DNA of 64,000 nucleotides from Flavobacterium circumlabens (GCF_004345565.1 NZ_SLWA01000005.1:1-64000); one strand, 5' to 3'; counted from the first letter of the stretch, positions 8,696 through 17,183 are shown. Numbers and translations are program-made. The notes: generated from the sequence alone by a model not told the origin.

Positions 8696-9610
8696 ATGAC
8701 ACAAACTACCATAAAAGACAATGAATATATATCAATTTCCTTAAGCCCGTTATTCATTGTTTTAAAAAGGGAGTATAAAATTATTTTATCAGTTACTTCA
8801 TTTTTTTTAATTATTGGAATTTTTTATCTCCTAAATGTTTCCAGGGAATATACGGCTACCAGTAAAATAATGCCTGAAGTCTCGTATAAAGCTTCCAATG
8901 GTATGGCAGGAATATATGACGTGTTAAAAAAATATAATAGCAATATTGATTTATACAATACCGAAATTACCAGTTCAGAACTTTATGCCGAAATTCTCAA
9001 AACAAATGACTTTTACGAATATATTCTTAAAAAGGAAGTAACCACAAATACTAATAAAAAAACAAGTTTTAAACTCTATTACGATTCTATTTTAGAAAAT
9101 AAAAGTATCTTTTTTGGAAAAGGAAAATCATACTCTTCAACTAACATACAGGATATTCAAAAAAGAATTGCAATAAGTACTGCTAAAAAGAATAATCTTA
9201 TTTTGGTCACGGTGAATCTTCCGGACCCTTCGGTTGCAGCAGATATTGCCAACTTTACAACTACATACCTGATAGATTATATTACCAAATACCGAACTGA
9301 AAAAGCCCGGCAAAAATTAAAGTTTATAGAGAATTTGCAGAAAGACGTTTCAAAAGATTCCGCTAAAAGCGAGGATTTAACAAAAGAAATTCAGGAAAAT
9401 TTAATAGCATTAACGATACAAATGAAAATACAAATACAGGAAGATACACCTGTTTTTCAAATATTAGAAAAAGCACAGTCTTCTGTAAACAGCAGCGAAC
9501 CTTCAGTACCTTCAACTCTTGCAATGTTTATTTTTGCAGGTTTGCTGGCGGGTGTTATCATTTCATTTTTAAAAAACGGTAATTATAAAATGCTGTTGAA
9601 TTCGAATTAA
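8696..9610 (+). CDS. Wzz/chain-length-determinant-like polysaccharide co-polymerase
   Basis: This 304-residue protein has the Wzz topology: a short cytoplasmic N-terminus, a first membrane helix at about 29-47 (KIILSVTSFFLIIGIFYLL), and a periplasmic part. The periplasmic part has the family-typical ATSKIMPEV start, a VNLPDPSVAADIANFTTTYL segment and a helical stretch. A second helix lies at about 272-292. Wzz proteins set polysaccharide chain length at the inner membrane. No Wzx, Wzy or tyrosine kinase domain is nearby, so it looks detached from a full locus, though a glycosyltransferase operon lies convergent to it. Confidence 0.75.
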   Translation: MTQTTIKDNEYISISLSPLFIVLKREYKIILSVTSFFLIIGIFYLLNVSREYTATSKIMPEVSYKASNGMAGIYDVLKKYNSNIDLYNTEITSSELYAEILKTNDFYEYILKKEVTTNTNKKTSFKLYYDSILENKSIFFGKGKSYSSTNIQDIQKRIAISTAKKNNLILVTVNLPDPSVAADIANFTTTYLIDYITKYRTEKARQKLKFIENLQKDVSKDSAKSEDLTKEIQENLIALTIQMKIQIQEDTPVFQILEKAQSSVNSSEPSVPSTLAMFIFAGLLAGVIISFLKNGNYKMLLNSN

Positions 9611-9635
9611 TTATTACAAGTAACAGATAAAAAAA

Positions 9636-10316
9636 TTAAAATCTTTTCCATGGGTTCAGACCTTCTTTTATTAATTGTTTGTATAATAATTTTGCATAGT
9701 AAAGTTCAATAACCACGCTAACCGTAATAATTAATACTAAAAAAGGATTACTCCATTTATAATAAAAAGGATTAATGAAAAACTGAAGAATAAAGAAAAA
9801 ATTACCTAAAAGCATAATGCTAATTATGATAAACGATTGACCTTGTGAGTTTCTTCTCTGAAAAAACATAGCTAACATACATGCCGGAGTAGCTAAAAGA
9901 ATCAGCCATGCTGTCAAAACAGGTATTTCTGCCGAAGGAAAGTGATTTAAATATTGAGAAAAAAACTTATAACCCAAAAAGTTAATTAAAAAGCCAATCA
10001 AAAAAGCAAATACACTTATAAAATACCACTGTTTTTTTTCTAAGCCATAAAATTTATTAAAAGAGCTGTATCCGTATTTAAAATATGTATAAACAATACC
10101 CAGATCACAGAAAAACCAAAGTGCATTTGTAACCTGGGAATATAAATTGAGTGGAAAGCAAAAAGAAAAAACAAATTCCCAACCTAAATTTAAGGCAAGC
10201 GGTATAAGAGGCATACCATAGGTTTTGTCCTTTAACCCTCTGCGAGTGATAAGTACATAAGCAAAAATCCAAGAAAATACTCCCAATAATCCTAATAGTG
10301 CATTTATGTATTTCAT
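9636..10316 (-). CDS. Polytopic membrane protein resembling Pyr4/PaxB-type terpene cyclases
   Basis: This 226-residue protein has about seven hydrophobic helices and almost no soluble part. Near the N-terminus it has DKTYGMPLIPLALNLGWEF, with Y33, M35, P36, N43, W46 and E47. It also has ALWFFCDLGIVYTYFKYG, and an acidic residue in the last helix (VSVVIELYYAKLLY). This pattern is what I recall of small membrane terpene cyclases of fungal meroterpenoid and indole-diterpene pathways (Pyr4, PaxB, AtmB; about 240 residues), in which an acidic residue after Trp and one in the last helix are catalytic. The gene directly follows a UbiA prenyltransferase gene, which fits. Assignment is by motif memory only; it could be an unrelated 7TM family. 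Confidence 0.55.
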   Translation of the reverse strand: MKYINALLGLLGVFSWIFAYVLITRRGLKDKTYGMPLIPLALNLGWEFVFSFCFPLNLYSQVTNALWFFCDLGIVYTYFKYGYSSFNKFYGLEKKQWYFISVFAFLIGFLINFLGYKFFSQYLNHFPSAEIPVLTAWLILLATPACMLAMFFQRRNSQGQSFIIISIMLLGNFFFILQFFINPFYYKWSNPFLVLIITVSVVIELYYAKLLYKQLIKEGLNPWKRF

Positions 10317-10317
10317 T

Positions 10318-11301
10318 TTAATTTTTAATTTTTAAAAACTTCATTGCATTAAACAAAGTAGGTACATTAAATAAAATAATGGAAGCTACTAATAGTATTC
10401 CGTTTTGATGATTTTTAAAAGTGAGTAGTGCCAAAAGTGCAAAGGGAAGAATTGTGATATAAAAATCGAAAAATAAACTTCTGGACCTTTGATTTTGTAA
10501 TGGTTTAAAAAAATAAAAATTTAGCTTAAGAATGATTTTAAAGACAACGACCAGCAAAACATAAATTAAAATCGGAAATACAAAAATTTTCCAGTCTATT
10601 GCCCACATAAATACCATAAAAGATATAATTTCTACAAACAAAATAAATCCCTGAAATAAATTTCCTGACAATTTAGATGTGCTGTTTACAAAAGTAGAAA
10701 CGCCGGCTTTTATATCATTCTCATAATCGTCATATTGATGAATAATCAATGACCGCATCCCGAACGAAAATGTCATCCAAATACTTCCACTAATTATGAA
10801 TACTAAATGATTCCCAATATCTCCTTTATACAAAAAAGAAAAAATAAAAAGTGAAGGGAAAAATTGAGAACCTAATCCGTCAAAAATGACACCCAGATAT
10901 GTTTTTTCTTTTAAACGAAATTGTTTACAGGAATAGATGTAAAAACAAAACCAGCTTAGCCAATAAAATACTAAAGCATAAAAATTAGGAAATATAAAAA
11001 AAGAAAATAACATCCCTGCCAATATACTACTTCCCAAAACTAAAAATTGGCGATTTTTACCAAGATTTATCATTTTATTTTCTTTTCCTGCTACAGCATC
11101 ATCTTCCTGGTCATAATAATTATTAATCAGACTCGCGAATACAGCTATACTTATTACACCAGATAAGAGAAACAAAATCAGAAAAATTTCTTGTCCAAAA
11201 TCTTGTATATTTTCTTTGATAAAATACAAATAAATAAGCACCAAAAAAGGCGGCAATTTAAACCACCAGGTAGCTATTCTAATATGTTTAAAAAAATTCA
11301 T
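10318..11301 (-). CDS. UbiA-family membrane prenyltransferase
   Basis: This 327-residue polytopic protein carries both aspartate-rich motifs of UbiA prenyltransferases. The first is N60-x3-D64-x3-D68 within INNYYDQEDDAVAGKENK. The second is D192-x3-D196 within HQYDDYENDIKAGVSTF. Such enzymes transfer a prenyl group from an isoprenyl diphosphate to an aromatic or other acceptor in the membrane. Neighbouring genes are not those of menaquinone, heme or archaeal-lipid pathways, so the role appears specialised. Its start overlaps the stop of the GT2 gene by one base, and the cyclase-like gene follows one base after its stop, so the three are one operon. Confidence 0.85.
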   Translation of the reverse strand: MNFFKHIRIATWWFKLPPFLVLIYLYFIKENIQDFGQEIFLILFLLSGVISIAVFASLINNYYDQEDDAVAGKENKMINLGKNRQFLVLGSSILAGMLFSFFIFPNFYALVFYWLSWFCFYIYSCKQFRLKEKTYLGVIFDGLGSQFFPSLFIFSFLYKGDIGNHLVFIISGSIWMTFSFGMRSLIIHQYDDYENDIKAGVSTFVNSTSKLSGNLFQGFILFVEIISFMVFMWAIDWKIFVFPILIYVLLVVVFKIILKLNFYFFKPLQNQRSRSLFFDFYITILPFALLALLTFKNHQNGILLVASIILFNVPTLFNAMKFLKIKN

Positions 11302-12272
11302 CAGTTCTTAGAAATTGTAAATTGATGCCTTTTTCTGGTAATCTCTTTCTGAACTCCTTTTTTTACAGCTATTAGAAATAATTGCGGTTCTTTAACAAGG
11401 TGTGCTGCCAACTGTCTCATTTCTATTCCAATATTGCCTTTGCACAGCATTAAATAAGTTATTAATATTTTATTTTGAATAACTTTCAGATTAATAATGT
11501 CACGCTCATCATTGTCCAGATAAGAATTAAAGTTGTCGAGAATCAAATTCAAATCGTTAATATGTAATTTTCTAAAAGTTATTCCTTCCCTGCCATCACT
11601 TATATTTGTTTTGTCTCTGTTTTTTTTCCAAAAAACTTCATTAGTAAAACCAACGCGGCAGTTTAAATTTCTAAAAATCATTTCGAGTTGTAAAACCCAA
11701 TCATCACCAATGTTTACCTGAGCATTCCATCCAAAAGTAATAGAAGATTTTTTGATGATTAAACCAGAGCTTGGTGCTATAGAATCAGTTAACAAAAGTT
11801 TTCGAAATTCAGTATAATCAAAATTATAAAAGCCTTTATTGGGAATATTTTTATGGTTTAAAAAGTTAGGAAAAATATTAACATGGTAATTATTAGAAAG
11901 ATTGTGTTCCCAATTTGAAAAAAACATATCTAATTTATGTTCCAGCATGTATTCAATACTCTTTTCAAGATATTTAGTATGCCAAATGTCATCTGAATCA
12001 AGGGGAGCAATAATTTCTCCCCTGGCATATTGTAAACCCACATTTCGGGTATCAGATTGCCCGGTATGTTCTTTTTTGATGTATAGAATCTTGTTGCCAA
12101 AAGTCGAAACTATATTTTTTGTATCATCTGTAGAACCATCATCAACTATAATAATTTCAATATTTTTATAGGTTTGGTTTAGAGCGGCCTCAATTGTATC
12201 ATGTAAAGAATAGTAACGGTTATAGGTAGGGATAATAACCGAAACAAGAGGAGAATTAGCAGAATTAATCAA
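11301..12272 (-). CDS. Family 2 glycosyltransferase
   Basis: This 323-residue protein has a GT-A fold: VSVIIPTYNRYYSL at about 10-23, NIEIIIVDDGSTDDT at about 37-51, and the metal-binding ARGEIIAPLDSDDIWH at about 83-98. It lacks membrane helices and is probably cytoplasmic or peripheral. Glycosyltransferases of this type move a sugar from a nucleotide sugar to a glycan or small acceptor. It is the first gene of the minus-strand operon with UbiA and the cyclase-like protein. It may glycosylate their product, though it could equally serve surface glycans together with the nearby Wzz-like protein. Confidence 0.85.
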   Translation of the reverse strand: MINSANSPLVSVIIPTYNRYYSLHDTIEAALNQTYKNIEIIIVDDGSTDDTKNIVSTFGNKILYIKKEHTGQSDTRNVGLQYARGEIIAPLDSDDIWHTKYLEKSIEYMLEHKLDMFFSNWEHNLSNNYHVNIFPNFLNHKNIPNKGFYNFDYTEFRKLLLTDSIAPSSGLIIKKSSITFGWNAQVNIGDDWVLQLEMIFRNLNCRVGFTNEVFWKKNRDKTNISDGREGITFRKLHINDLNLILDNFNSYLDNDERDIINLKVIQNKILITYLMLCKGNIGIEMRQLAAHLVKEPQLFLIAVKKGVQKEITRKRHQFTISKN

Positions 12273-12583
12273 TTGAGATTATTTTTATTTTTAACAATTT
12301 ATTTATTTTTAAAGGCACAAATCTAGTCAATTATTTAGATATCTAATGAAAATTATGTATTTATCAAAGAAATTTGAAATAAAAGACTCTTTAGCCTTAA
12401 AACAGTCAGTTTCAAGTGCTCATTGTTGTACAAAACAAGGTATTTCGGTTCATTTTAATTGAACTAATACTATGTCTAATCAAATGCTTAAATTATAAGC
12501 AGGGTTTAACAGCATACCAGACATGAGTGAAACATTCGGCTTTAAGAATACATGAAGAAAGGTGGGTACAGAATAAAAACAGA
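12273..12583. other. Intergenic region, promoter of the GT2 operon expected
   Basis: This gap of 311 bases lies between two minus-strand genes. It must hold the GT2 operon promoter, but I cannot pick a confident -7 element. No hairpin or coding frame stands out. Confidence 0.35.
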
Positions 12584-12937
12584 TTATTCTTCTATTATTT
12601 TTTTTCGGTGCTCGATTCCCCAATCGGTCAGATTGTTAATTATAGTCTGAAGGGTTTTACCATGGTCTGTAAGTACATATTCAATACTTACTGGCTGAGT
12701 ATCTAAAACGGTGCGTTTGATTAGTTTGTTGATTTCTAATTCTTTCAATTCCTTGCTCAGCATTTTGTTCGAGATACCCACTACATCGTTGAGAATATCA
12801 GAAAATCTTCTTTTGTTATAATAACAGATCGAGGAAATAATAGCTATTTTCCATTTTCCACTCAACACATCCATTGAATCCTGGACGGCCATCATCTCTT
12901 TTTTGTGCTTTTCTTTTTCGCGGTAGTTACAATCCAT
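12584..12937 (-). CDS. HxlR-family winged-helix regulator
   Basis: This 117-residue protein has the HxlR signature: DVLSGKWKIAIISSICY at about 22-38, then RRFSDILNDVVGISNKMLSKEL, IKRTVLDTQPVSIEYVLTDHGK and LTDWGIEH. HxlR proteins are dimeric winged-helix regulators, several of which respond to aldehydes, quinones or disulfide stress. It lies divergent to two SDR genes. The intergenic region carries six GTTACT/GTTACA hexamers, the expected operator. It therefore probably controls itself and the SDR pair. Confidence 0.9.
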   Translation of the reverse strand: MDCNYREKEKHKKEMMAVQDSMDVLSGKWKIAIISSICYYNKRRFSDILNDVVGISNKMLSKELKELEINKLIKRTVLDTQPVSIEYVLTDHGKTLQTIINNLTDWGIEHRKKIIEE

Positions 12938-12942
12938 AAGAG

Positions 12943-12992
12943 GTTACTTTGTTACTTCAAGGTTACTGTTACTTTTAGTTACAAAGTTACTA
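12943..12992. promoter_or_regulatory. Putative HxlR operator array (GTTAC repeats)
   Basis: GTTACT or GTTACA occurs at 12943, 12951, 12962, 12968, 12978 and 12986, that is six times in 49 bp and in the same orientation. The array lies between the HxlR start and the first SDR. The outer pairs are both spaced 8 bp (GTTACTTTGTTACT and GTTACAAAGTTACT). Binding by HxlR is an inference from position and from GTTAC/GTAAC-rich sites known for this family. Confidence 0.6.
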
Positions 12993-13010
12993 AAAGAAAT
13001 TAATGTGATC

Positions 13011-13018
13011 TACATTTG
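13011..13018 (+). promoter_or_regulatory. -7 promoter element of the SDR pair
   Basis: TACATTTG matches the Bacteroidota TAnnTTTG -7 consensus, 29 bases before the ATG at 13047. It lies just downstream of the GTTAC array, so regulator binding there could affect polymerase. No clear TTG -33 element is present at the usual distance. Confidence 0.6.
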
Positions 13019-13046
13019 CATCTTTAATATTATAAAAAAGTATAAA

Positions 13047-13802
13047 ATGAGTAAATTAAATAACAAAGTAGCCATAGTTACAGGCGCTTCAAAAGGAATC
13101 GGAGCTTCTATTGCCCAATATTTTGCAGCAGAGGGCGCAAAAGTGGTGGTAAACTATGCATCAAGTAAAGAAGATGCAGAGAAAGTAGTAAAAGCCATAA
13201 CGTATAATGGAGGAATTGCTATTGCGGTACAGGCAGATGTATCTGTAGAAGCAGACGTGACAAAACTGTTTGAAGCAACAAAAAATGCTTTTGGAACATT
13301 GGATATTCTGGTAAATAATGCCGGTATTTATCAATATGCACCCATCGAAGAAGCCTTAGAGGAATCCTTTCACAGGCAATTTAATACCAACGTTTTGGGA
13401 TCCCTGTTTTCCATTCAGGCTGCTCTGAAATTGTTTGGTGAAAAAGGAGGGAATATTATCAATATCAGTTCCGGTGCAAGTAATACACCGTTGCCAACAG
13501 GTGCCGTATATTCTGCTACCAAAGCAGCCTTAGATGCGATTACGATTTCTTTGTCGAAAGAATTTAGCGGAAGAAATATCCGTATCAATTCTATTTTACC
13601 GGGTGTAGTAGAAACAGAGGGTTCACATAGCGCCGGCTTTATTGGCAGTGATTTCGAAGCAAAATTGGTGGCCACTACACCACTTGGCCGTGCAGGACAG
13701 CCGGAAGATATTGCAAAAGTTGCCGTATTTCTTGCCTCTGATGACGCTGGGTGGATTACGGGAGAAAAAATTTCTGTTTCAGGAGGTATTTACGGAATAT
13801 AA
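13047..13802 (+). CDS. SDR family oxidoreductase (glucose/3-oxoacyl reductase-like)
   Basis: From the ATG at 13047 this is a 251-residue classical short-chain dehydrogenase. The longer frame upstream would run through the -7 element. The nucleotide-binding TGASKGIGASIAQYF is near residues 12-26 and NNAGIY is near 89. The catalytic Ser lies in NIISSGAS and the catalytic pair in YSATKAALD. LASDDAGWITGEKISVSGG at the end is typical of the family. Substrate is unknown. It is the first of two SDR genes under probable HxlR control. Confidence 0.88.
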   Translation: MSKLNNKVAIVTGASKGIGASIAQYFAAEGAKVVVNYASSKEDAEKVVKAITYNGGIAIAVQADVSVEADVTKLFEATKNAFGTLDILVNNAGIYQYAPIEEALEESFHRQFNTNVLGSLFSIQAALKLFGEKGGNIINISSGASNTPLPTGAVYSATKAALDAITISLSKEFSGRNIRINSILPGVVETEGSHSAGFIGSDFEAKLVATTPLGRAGQPEDIAKVAVFLASDDAGWITGEKISVSGGIYGI

Positions 13803-13834
13803 ATTTCAGCTGTTAAAAAATTAAAACAAACAAA

Positions 13835-14605
13835 ATGAGCAAACTAAAAAATAAAGTAACAGTAGTTACAGGCGGTAATAGCGGCATTGGATTCGGTATT
13901 GCGGAAGCATTCAGAAACGAAGGAGCTGTGGGTGCCATTACGGGAAGAAATGAGAAAACATTAAACGATGCTGTAGCAATCCTGGGTGCAGATTTTATAA
14001 GTATTGCGGGAGATGTCACGAATAGCAATGATCTGGAAAATACATTCAAAAAGACTTTCGATACATTCGGTAAAATCGATGTCTTGGTCGTAAATGCAGG
14101 AGGTGTTGTAGACGGTCAACAAATGGGTACCATAGATCAGGTGACAGAAGAAAATTATGACAGCTATATGAATCTTAATTTGAAAAGTGCCTATTTCACC
14201 GTACAAAAATCGCTTCCGTATTTAAATGACGGTGCATCGATCATATTAATCGGATCGAGTGCGGCTCATCGCGCGGCACCCGGTATGGCTATTTATGCAG
14301 CAGCAAAAGCAGCTATTTTAGCATTGGCCAAAGGTTTATCTCTGGATTTACTGCCAAGAAAAATAAGGGTGAATGCGCTGTCGCCGGGTTCTATTGACAC
14401 ACCTGTTTTCGGAAAACTTGTATCGGAGGAGCATCTGGAACAAGTCAAACAAATGTGGATAGACATTACGCCGGTAGGCAGACAAGGACTTCCGTCTGAT
14501 ATTGGGCATGCCGCTGTATTTTTAGCCTCAGATGATTCATCTTTTATAGTGGGTACAGAAATTCTTTCCGATGGCGGTCTTACCAATATCAGTTTAATGA
14601 AATAA
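13835..14605 (+). CDS. SDR family oxidoreductase
   Basis: This 256-residue classical SDR has VVTGGNSGIGFGIAEAF near residues 9-25, VVNAGG near 87, the catalytic Ser in LIGSSAA, and YAAAKAAILALAKGLSLDL as the YxxxK motif. The C-terminal FLASDDSSFIVGTEILSDGG also fits. It starts 32 bases after the preceding SDR and is clearly related to it, sharing MSKLNNKV/MSKLKNKV N-termini. The two probably arose by duplication and are co-transcribed. Likely an NAD(P)H-dependent aldehyde or ketone reductase induced through HxlR; the substrate cannot be named. Confidence 0.88.
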   Translation: MSKLKNKVTVVTGGNSGIGFGIAEAFRNEGAVGAITGRNEKTLNDAVAILGADFISIAGDVTNSNDLENTFKKTFDTFGKIDVLVVNAGGVVDGQQMGTIDQVTEENYDSYMNLNLKSAYFTVQKSLPYLNDGASIILIGSSAAHRAAPGMAIYAAAKAAILALAKGLSLDLLPRKIRVNALSPGSIDTPVFGKLVSEEHLEQVKQMWIDITPVGRQGLPSDIGHAAVFLASDDSSFIVGTEILSDGGLTNISLMK

Positions 14606-14816
14606 TTAATATGTTTTGTGGTTTTGCAATTTGTGTGGAAAGACGGAAATAAAATAGAAGCAATAAAAACTTTGTAAAGCGGGTTTTAAAATTTACAATA
14701 ATTCTGAAGTTGTTGAAATAAATTTGTCAAATTATGTTTTTCCGTAATAAATAAATGTATTAATTATTGTTATTTGTTTTTAGATCGATTTGATCTTAAC
14801 TTATAAACATATTATT

Positions 14817-14957
14817 ATGGAAACAATCAGAGCTATTAAACCTGGTCCAAAACCAAAGACTGATGAAGGAAAAGATGACAGGAGACAACGAGTGACTCCT
14901 GACAATAAACCTAAACATCCTTCTCTCAAACCTCATGTCCATAAGCCTAAGGATTGA
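14817..14957 (+). CDS. Small Pro/Lys-rich protein (46 aa)
   Basis: An open frame of 46 codons starts METIRAIKPGPKPKTDEG and ends KPHVHKPKD. It is rich in Lys and Pro, has no membrane helix or Cys, and should be soluble and disordered. A long AT-rich leader precedes it. A terminator-like hairpin at 14970-14996 begins 13 bases after the stop, which supports a separate short transcript. I do not recognise a family; function is unknown. Confidence 0.5.
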   Translation: METIRAIKPGPKPKTDEGKDDRRQRVTPDNKPKHPSLKPHVHKPKD

Positions 14958-14969
14958 GATTAATTTAAC

Positions 14970-15005
14970 AAAGTCATTTCATCATGGAATGGCTTTGCTG
15001 TTTTA
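14970..15005 (+). terminator. Terminator-like hairpin after the 46-aa gene
   Basis: AAAGTCATT and AATGGCTTT pair with one G-U wobble around an 8-9 nt loop and are followed by GCTGTTTTATTT. It would end the short transcript. Confidence 0.5.
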
Positions 15006-15205
15006 TTTCATAAAGTAAAAATGACTTGTAATGCAAATGGTAATTGATTTTTAATGAATGTTAGTTTAATGGTTTAGCTCCTAACTTTTGAATTAGTTCT
15101 AATTTCTTATATTCGTAAAAAAGTAAATCTAACTTATGATGAAATTTGGATAGATTAAGCAATCTTATTGTTTCTGTAAACTAGTTATAGTTATGAAATA
15201 TTTAA

Positions 15206-15493
15206 AGTAAACTTATTGGTACAATTTGTCTTTTTGAGTTTTTAGGCGATTTCAAGAAATGTGAAATTGGTTATGAGCTTCTTACTGAATATCATGGTCA
15301 GGGAATTATGATCGAAGCCGCGGGTAAGGTTTTAGAATACGCAGTTAAGACACACGGACTAAAAACGATAGATGCACAAACGCATAAAGATAATTACAGT
15401 TCAGCTAAACTTCTTCAAAAATTAAATTTTAAGAAATTGGACGATGTCATCGAAAATAATCTAAATCTTATTTTATTTAGATTCACAACTTAA
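15206..15493 (+). pseudogene. N-terminally truncated GNAT acetyltransferase remnant
   Basis: After an in-frame TAA at 15203, about 95 codons read SKLIGTICLFEFLGDFKKC, EIGYELLTEYHGQGIM and IEAAGKVLEYAVKTHGLKT. This is the second half of a RimJ-type GNAT with its acetyl-CoA loop (HGQGIM), ending at 15493. The usual N-terminal about 75 residues are missing and upstream frames are full of stops. An internal ATG at 15308 gives only 61 residues, too short for an active fold. It is a decayed gene, or a deletion left the 3' half. Confidence 0.7.
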
Positions 15494-15536
15494 TCAATCC
15501 GTATGCACAGCAGAAGTTACAAAAAATATAAAGGCA

Positions 15537-15571
15537 TAAAAAAACTCCTTAATTTCTTAAGGAGTTTTTTT
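15537..15571. terminator. Bidirectional terminator between GNAT remnant and tRNA-Val
   Basis: AAAAAACTCCTTAA and TTAAGGAGTTTTTT form a 14-bp perfect stem with a 4-nt loop. It has A and T tails on both sides, so it can serve both the plus-strand remnant and the minus-strand tRNA gene. Confidence 0.85.
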
Positions 15572-15572
15572 G

Positions 15573-15647
15573 TGGGCGATGAGGGGTTCGAACCCCCGAC
15601 CCCCTCGGTGTAAACGAGGTGCTCTGAACCAGCTGAGCTAATCGCCC
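15573..15647 (-). tRNA. tRNA-Val (anticodon TAC)
   Basis: Read on the minus strand the gene begins GGGCGAT and ends ATCGCCC plus discriminator A, a 7-bp acceptor stem. The D arm is TAGCTCAGCTGGTTCAGAGC. The anticodon stem CCTCG/CGAGG holds loop TTTACAC with anticodon TAC (Val). The T arm is GGGGTTCGAACCCC. The 3' CCA is not encoded. A terminator follows immediately downstream. Confidence 0.95.
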
Positions 15648-15826
15648 TATTTTACTAGGTTGCTATCGTTTCGTGATTGCGAGTGCAAATATACGTTAGT
15701 TTTTGAGTTCTGCAAAGAAAACACCGTAAAAATTTAAAGTTTTTTCGGGAATGTTTCTATCTCACTGGGGTTGAATTTATTATAAAACATATAAATTTCA
15801 ACTTTTAGCAAGGATTTCGGCTTTGT

Positions 15827-17053
15827 TTAATTCAAAGGCAATTCGGCTACTACAAAAGTGCTTCCGCCCACATAAATAAAATCATTTTGGCCTGCGTTTT
15901 TCTTTGCTTCCAGAAAAGCAGCAATAACAGAATCGTATCGTTCTCCTTGTAAATCGTATTTTTTGGCGGCACTTTGCAAAATTTCGGTGCTCAGACCTCT
16001 CGAAGAATCCGGTCGGCAAAAATAGTATTGTGCCTTTTTAGGGAAAAGTGGTAAGATAGCATCCAGGTCTTTGTCGTTTACCACACCCAAAACAATATGC
16101 AGGTTATCGAAAGTTTCTTTCTGAAGCTGATTCATCACTACCGTCAGTCCGTGTTGGTTGTGTGCCGTGTCGCAAATTATTTTCGGATTTTCGCCCAACT
16201 GCTGCCATCTTCCTTGTAAACCGGTATTTTTTACAGTATTTAGTAAACCGCTTTTTAAATTATCAATCGAAACTTTAAAATCAGTTTGTGAGTTTAAAAC
16301 AACAACAACCTGCTGAACAGTTTTTTTATTATGAAATTGATAATCGCCAAGCAAATCAGACGGAAAAACTCCGGAGATTAAATCGGCAGCAAAATAAATA
16401 GGTGCATTATTTTCTTCAGCTTTAGCTAAAAATACCGCTTCTGTTTCCTCCGTATATTCTCCAATTACAACGGGAACATTCGGCTTAATGATTCCGGCTT
16501 TTTCTCCTGCAATTGCAGTAGTGGTGTTTCCTAAAAATTGTGTATGATCTAAGTCGATATTCGTAATAACCGAAACGAGCGGAGTGATGATATTGGTAGC
16601 ATCCAGACGTCCGCCCAGACCCACTTCAATAATGGCGATGTCTGTTTTTTCGGAAGCAAAATAATCGAAAGCCAGGCCCACCGACATTTCGAAAAAACTC
16701 ATGTCATTAGACTCGAAGAAGTCTTTGTGTTTAGCGACGAATGCACAGACAAAATTTTCCGAAATTTCGGCGCCGTTTATTTTAATCCTTTCCCTGAAAT
16801 CTTTGAGGTGTGGAGACGTATACAATCCGACTTTGTATCCCGATTCCTGTAAAACCGAAGCCAGCATATGAGAGGTCGAACCCTTACCGTTGGTTCCTGC
16901 CACATGTATGCATTTTAGCTGACGCTCGGGATTGCCGAGATGTGCCGCCAAAAGTGTAATGTTGGTTAAATCTTCTTTGTAGGCCGAAGCTCCCTGAAGC
17001 TGATACATGGGCAATTGGTTAAACATCCAATCTGTGGTCTCTTGATAGTTCAT
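15827..17053 (-). CDS. folC: Bifunctional folylpolyglutamate synthase/dihydrofolate synthase
   Basis: This 408-residue protein is FolC, which adds glutamate to dihydropteroate and to reduced folates using ATP, in the cytoplasm. It shows the Mur-ligase P-loop GTNGKGST at 53-60, preceded by CIHVA. The folate-loop region is GLYTSPHLKDFRERIKING and the metal site region is VGLGGRLDATN. The C-terminal domain has DTAHNQHGL and VLGVVNDKDLD. Length matches the family. It is a single gene on the minus strand with its own upstream region. Confidence 0.95.
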   Translation of the reverse strand: MNYQETTDWMFNQLPMYQLQGASAYKEDLTNITLLAAHLGNPERQLKCIHVAGTNGKGSTSHMLASVLQESGYKVGLYTSPHLKDFRERIKINGAEISENFVCAFVAKHKDFFESNDMSFFEMSVGLAFDYFASEKTDIAIIEVGLGGRLDATNIITPLVSVITNIDLDHTQFLGNTTTAIAGEKAGIIKPNVPVVIGEYTEETEAVFLAKAEENNAPIYFAADLISGVFPSDLLGDYQFHNKKTVQQVVVVLNSQTDFKVSIDNLKSGLLNTVKNTGLQGRWQQLGENPKIICDTAHNQHGLTVVMNQLQKETFDNLHIVLGVVNDKDLDAILPLFPKKAQYYFCRPDSSRGLSTEILQSAAKKYDLQGERYDSVIAAFLEAKKNAGQNDFIYVGGSTFVVAELPLN

Positions 17054-17183
17054 TTTATTTGATAAAGTAGTGTTGAATTGAAATAATTTCCCTTTTTTTT
17101 AGTTTAATACTACAATGAAAATTATCTTTAGTGCAAAATTGAAATATTTTTTAGAATTAATTATTAAAAACACGAATTAAAAT

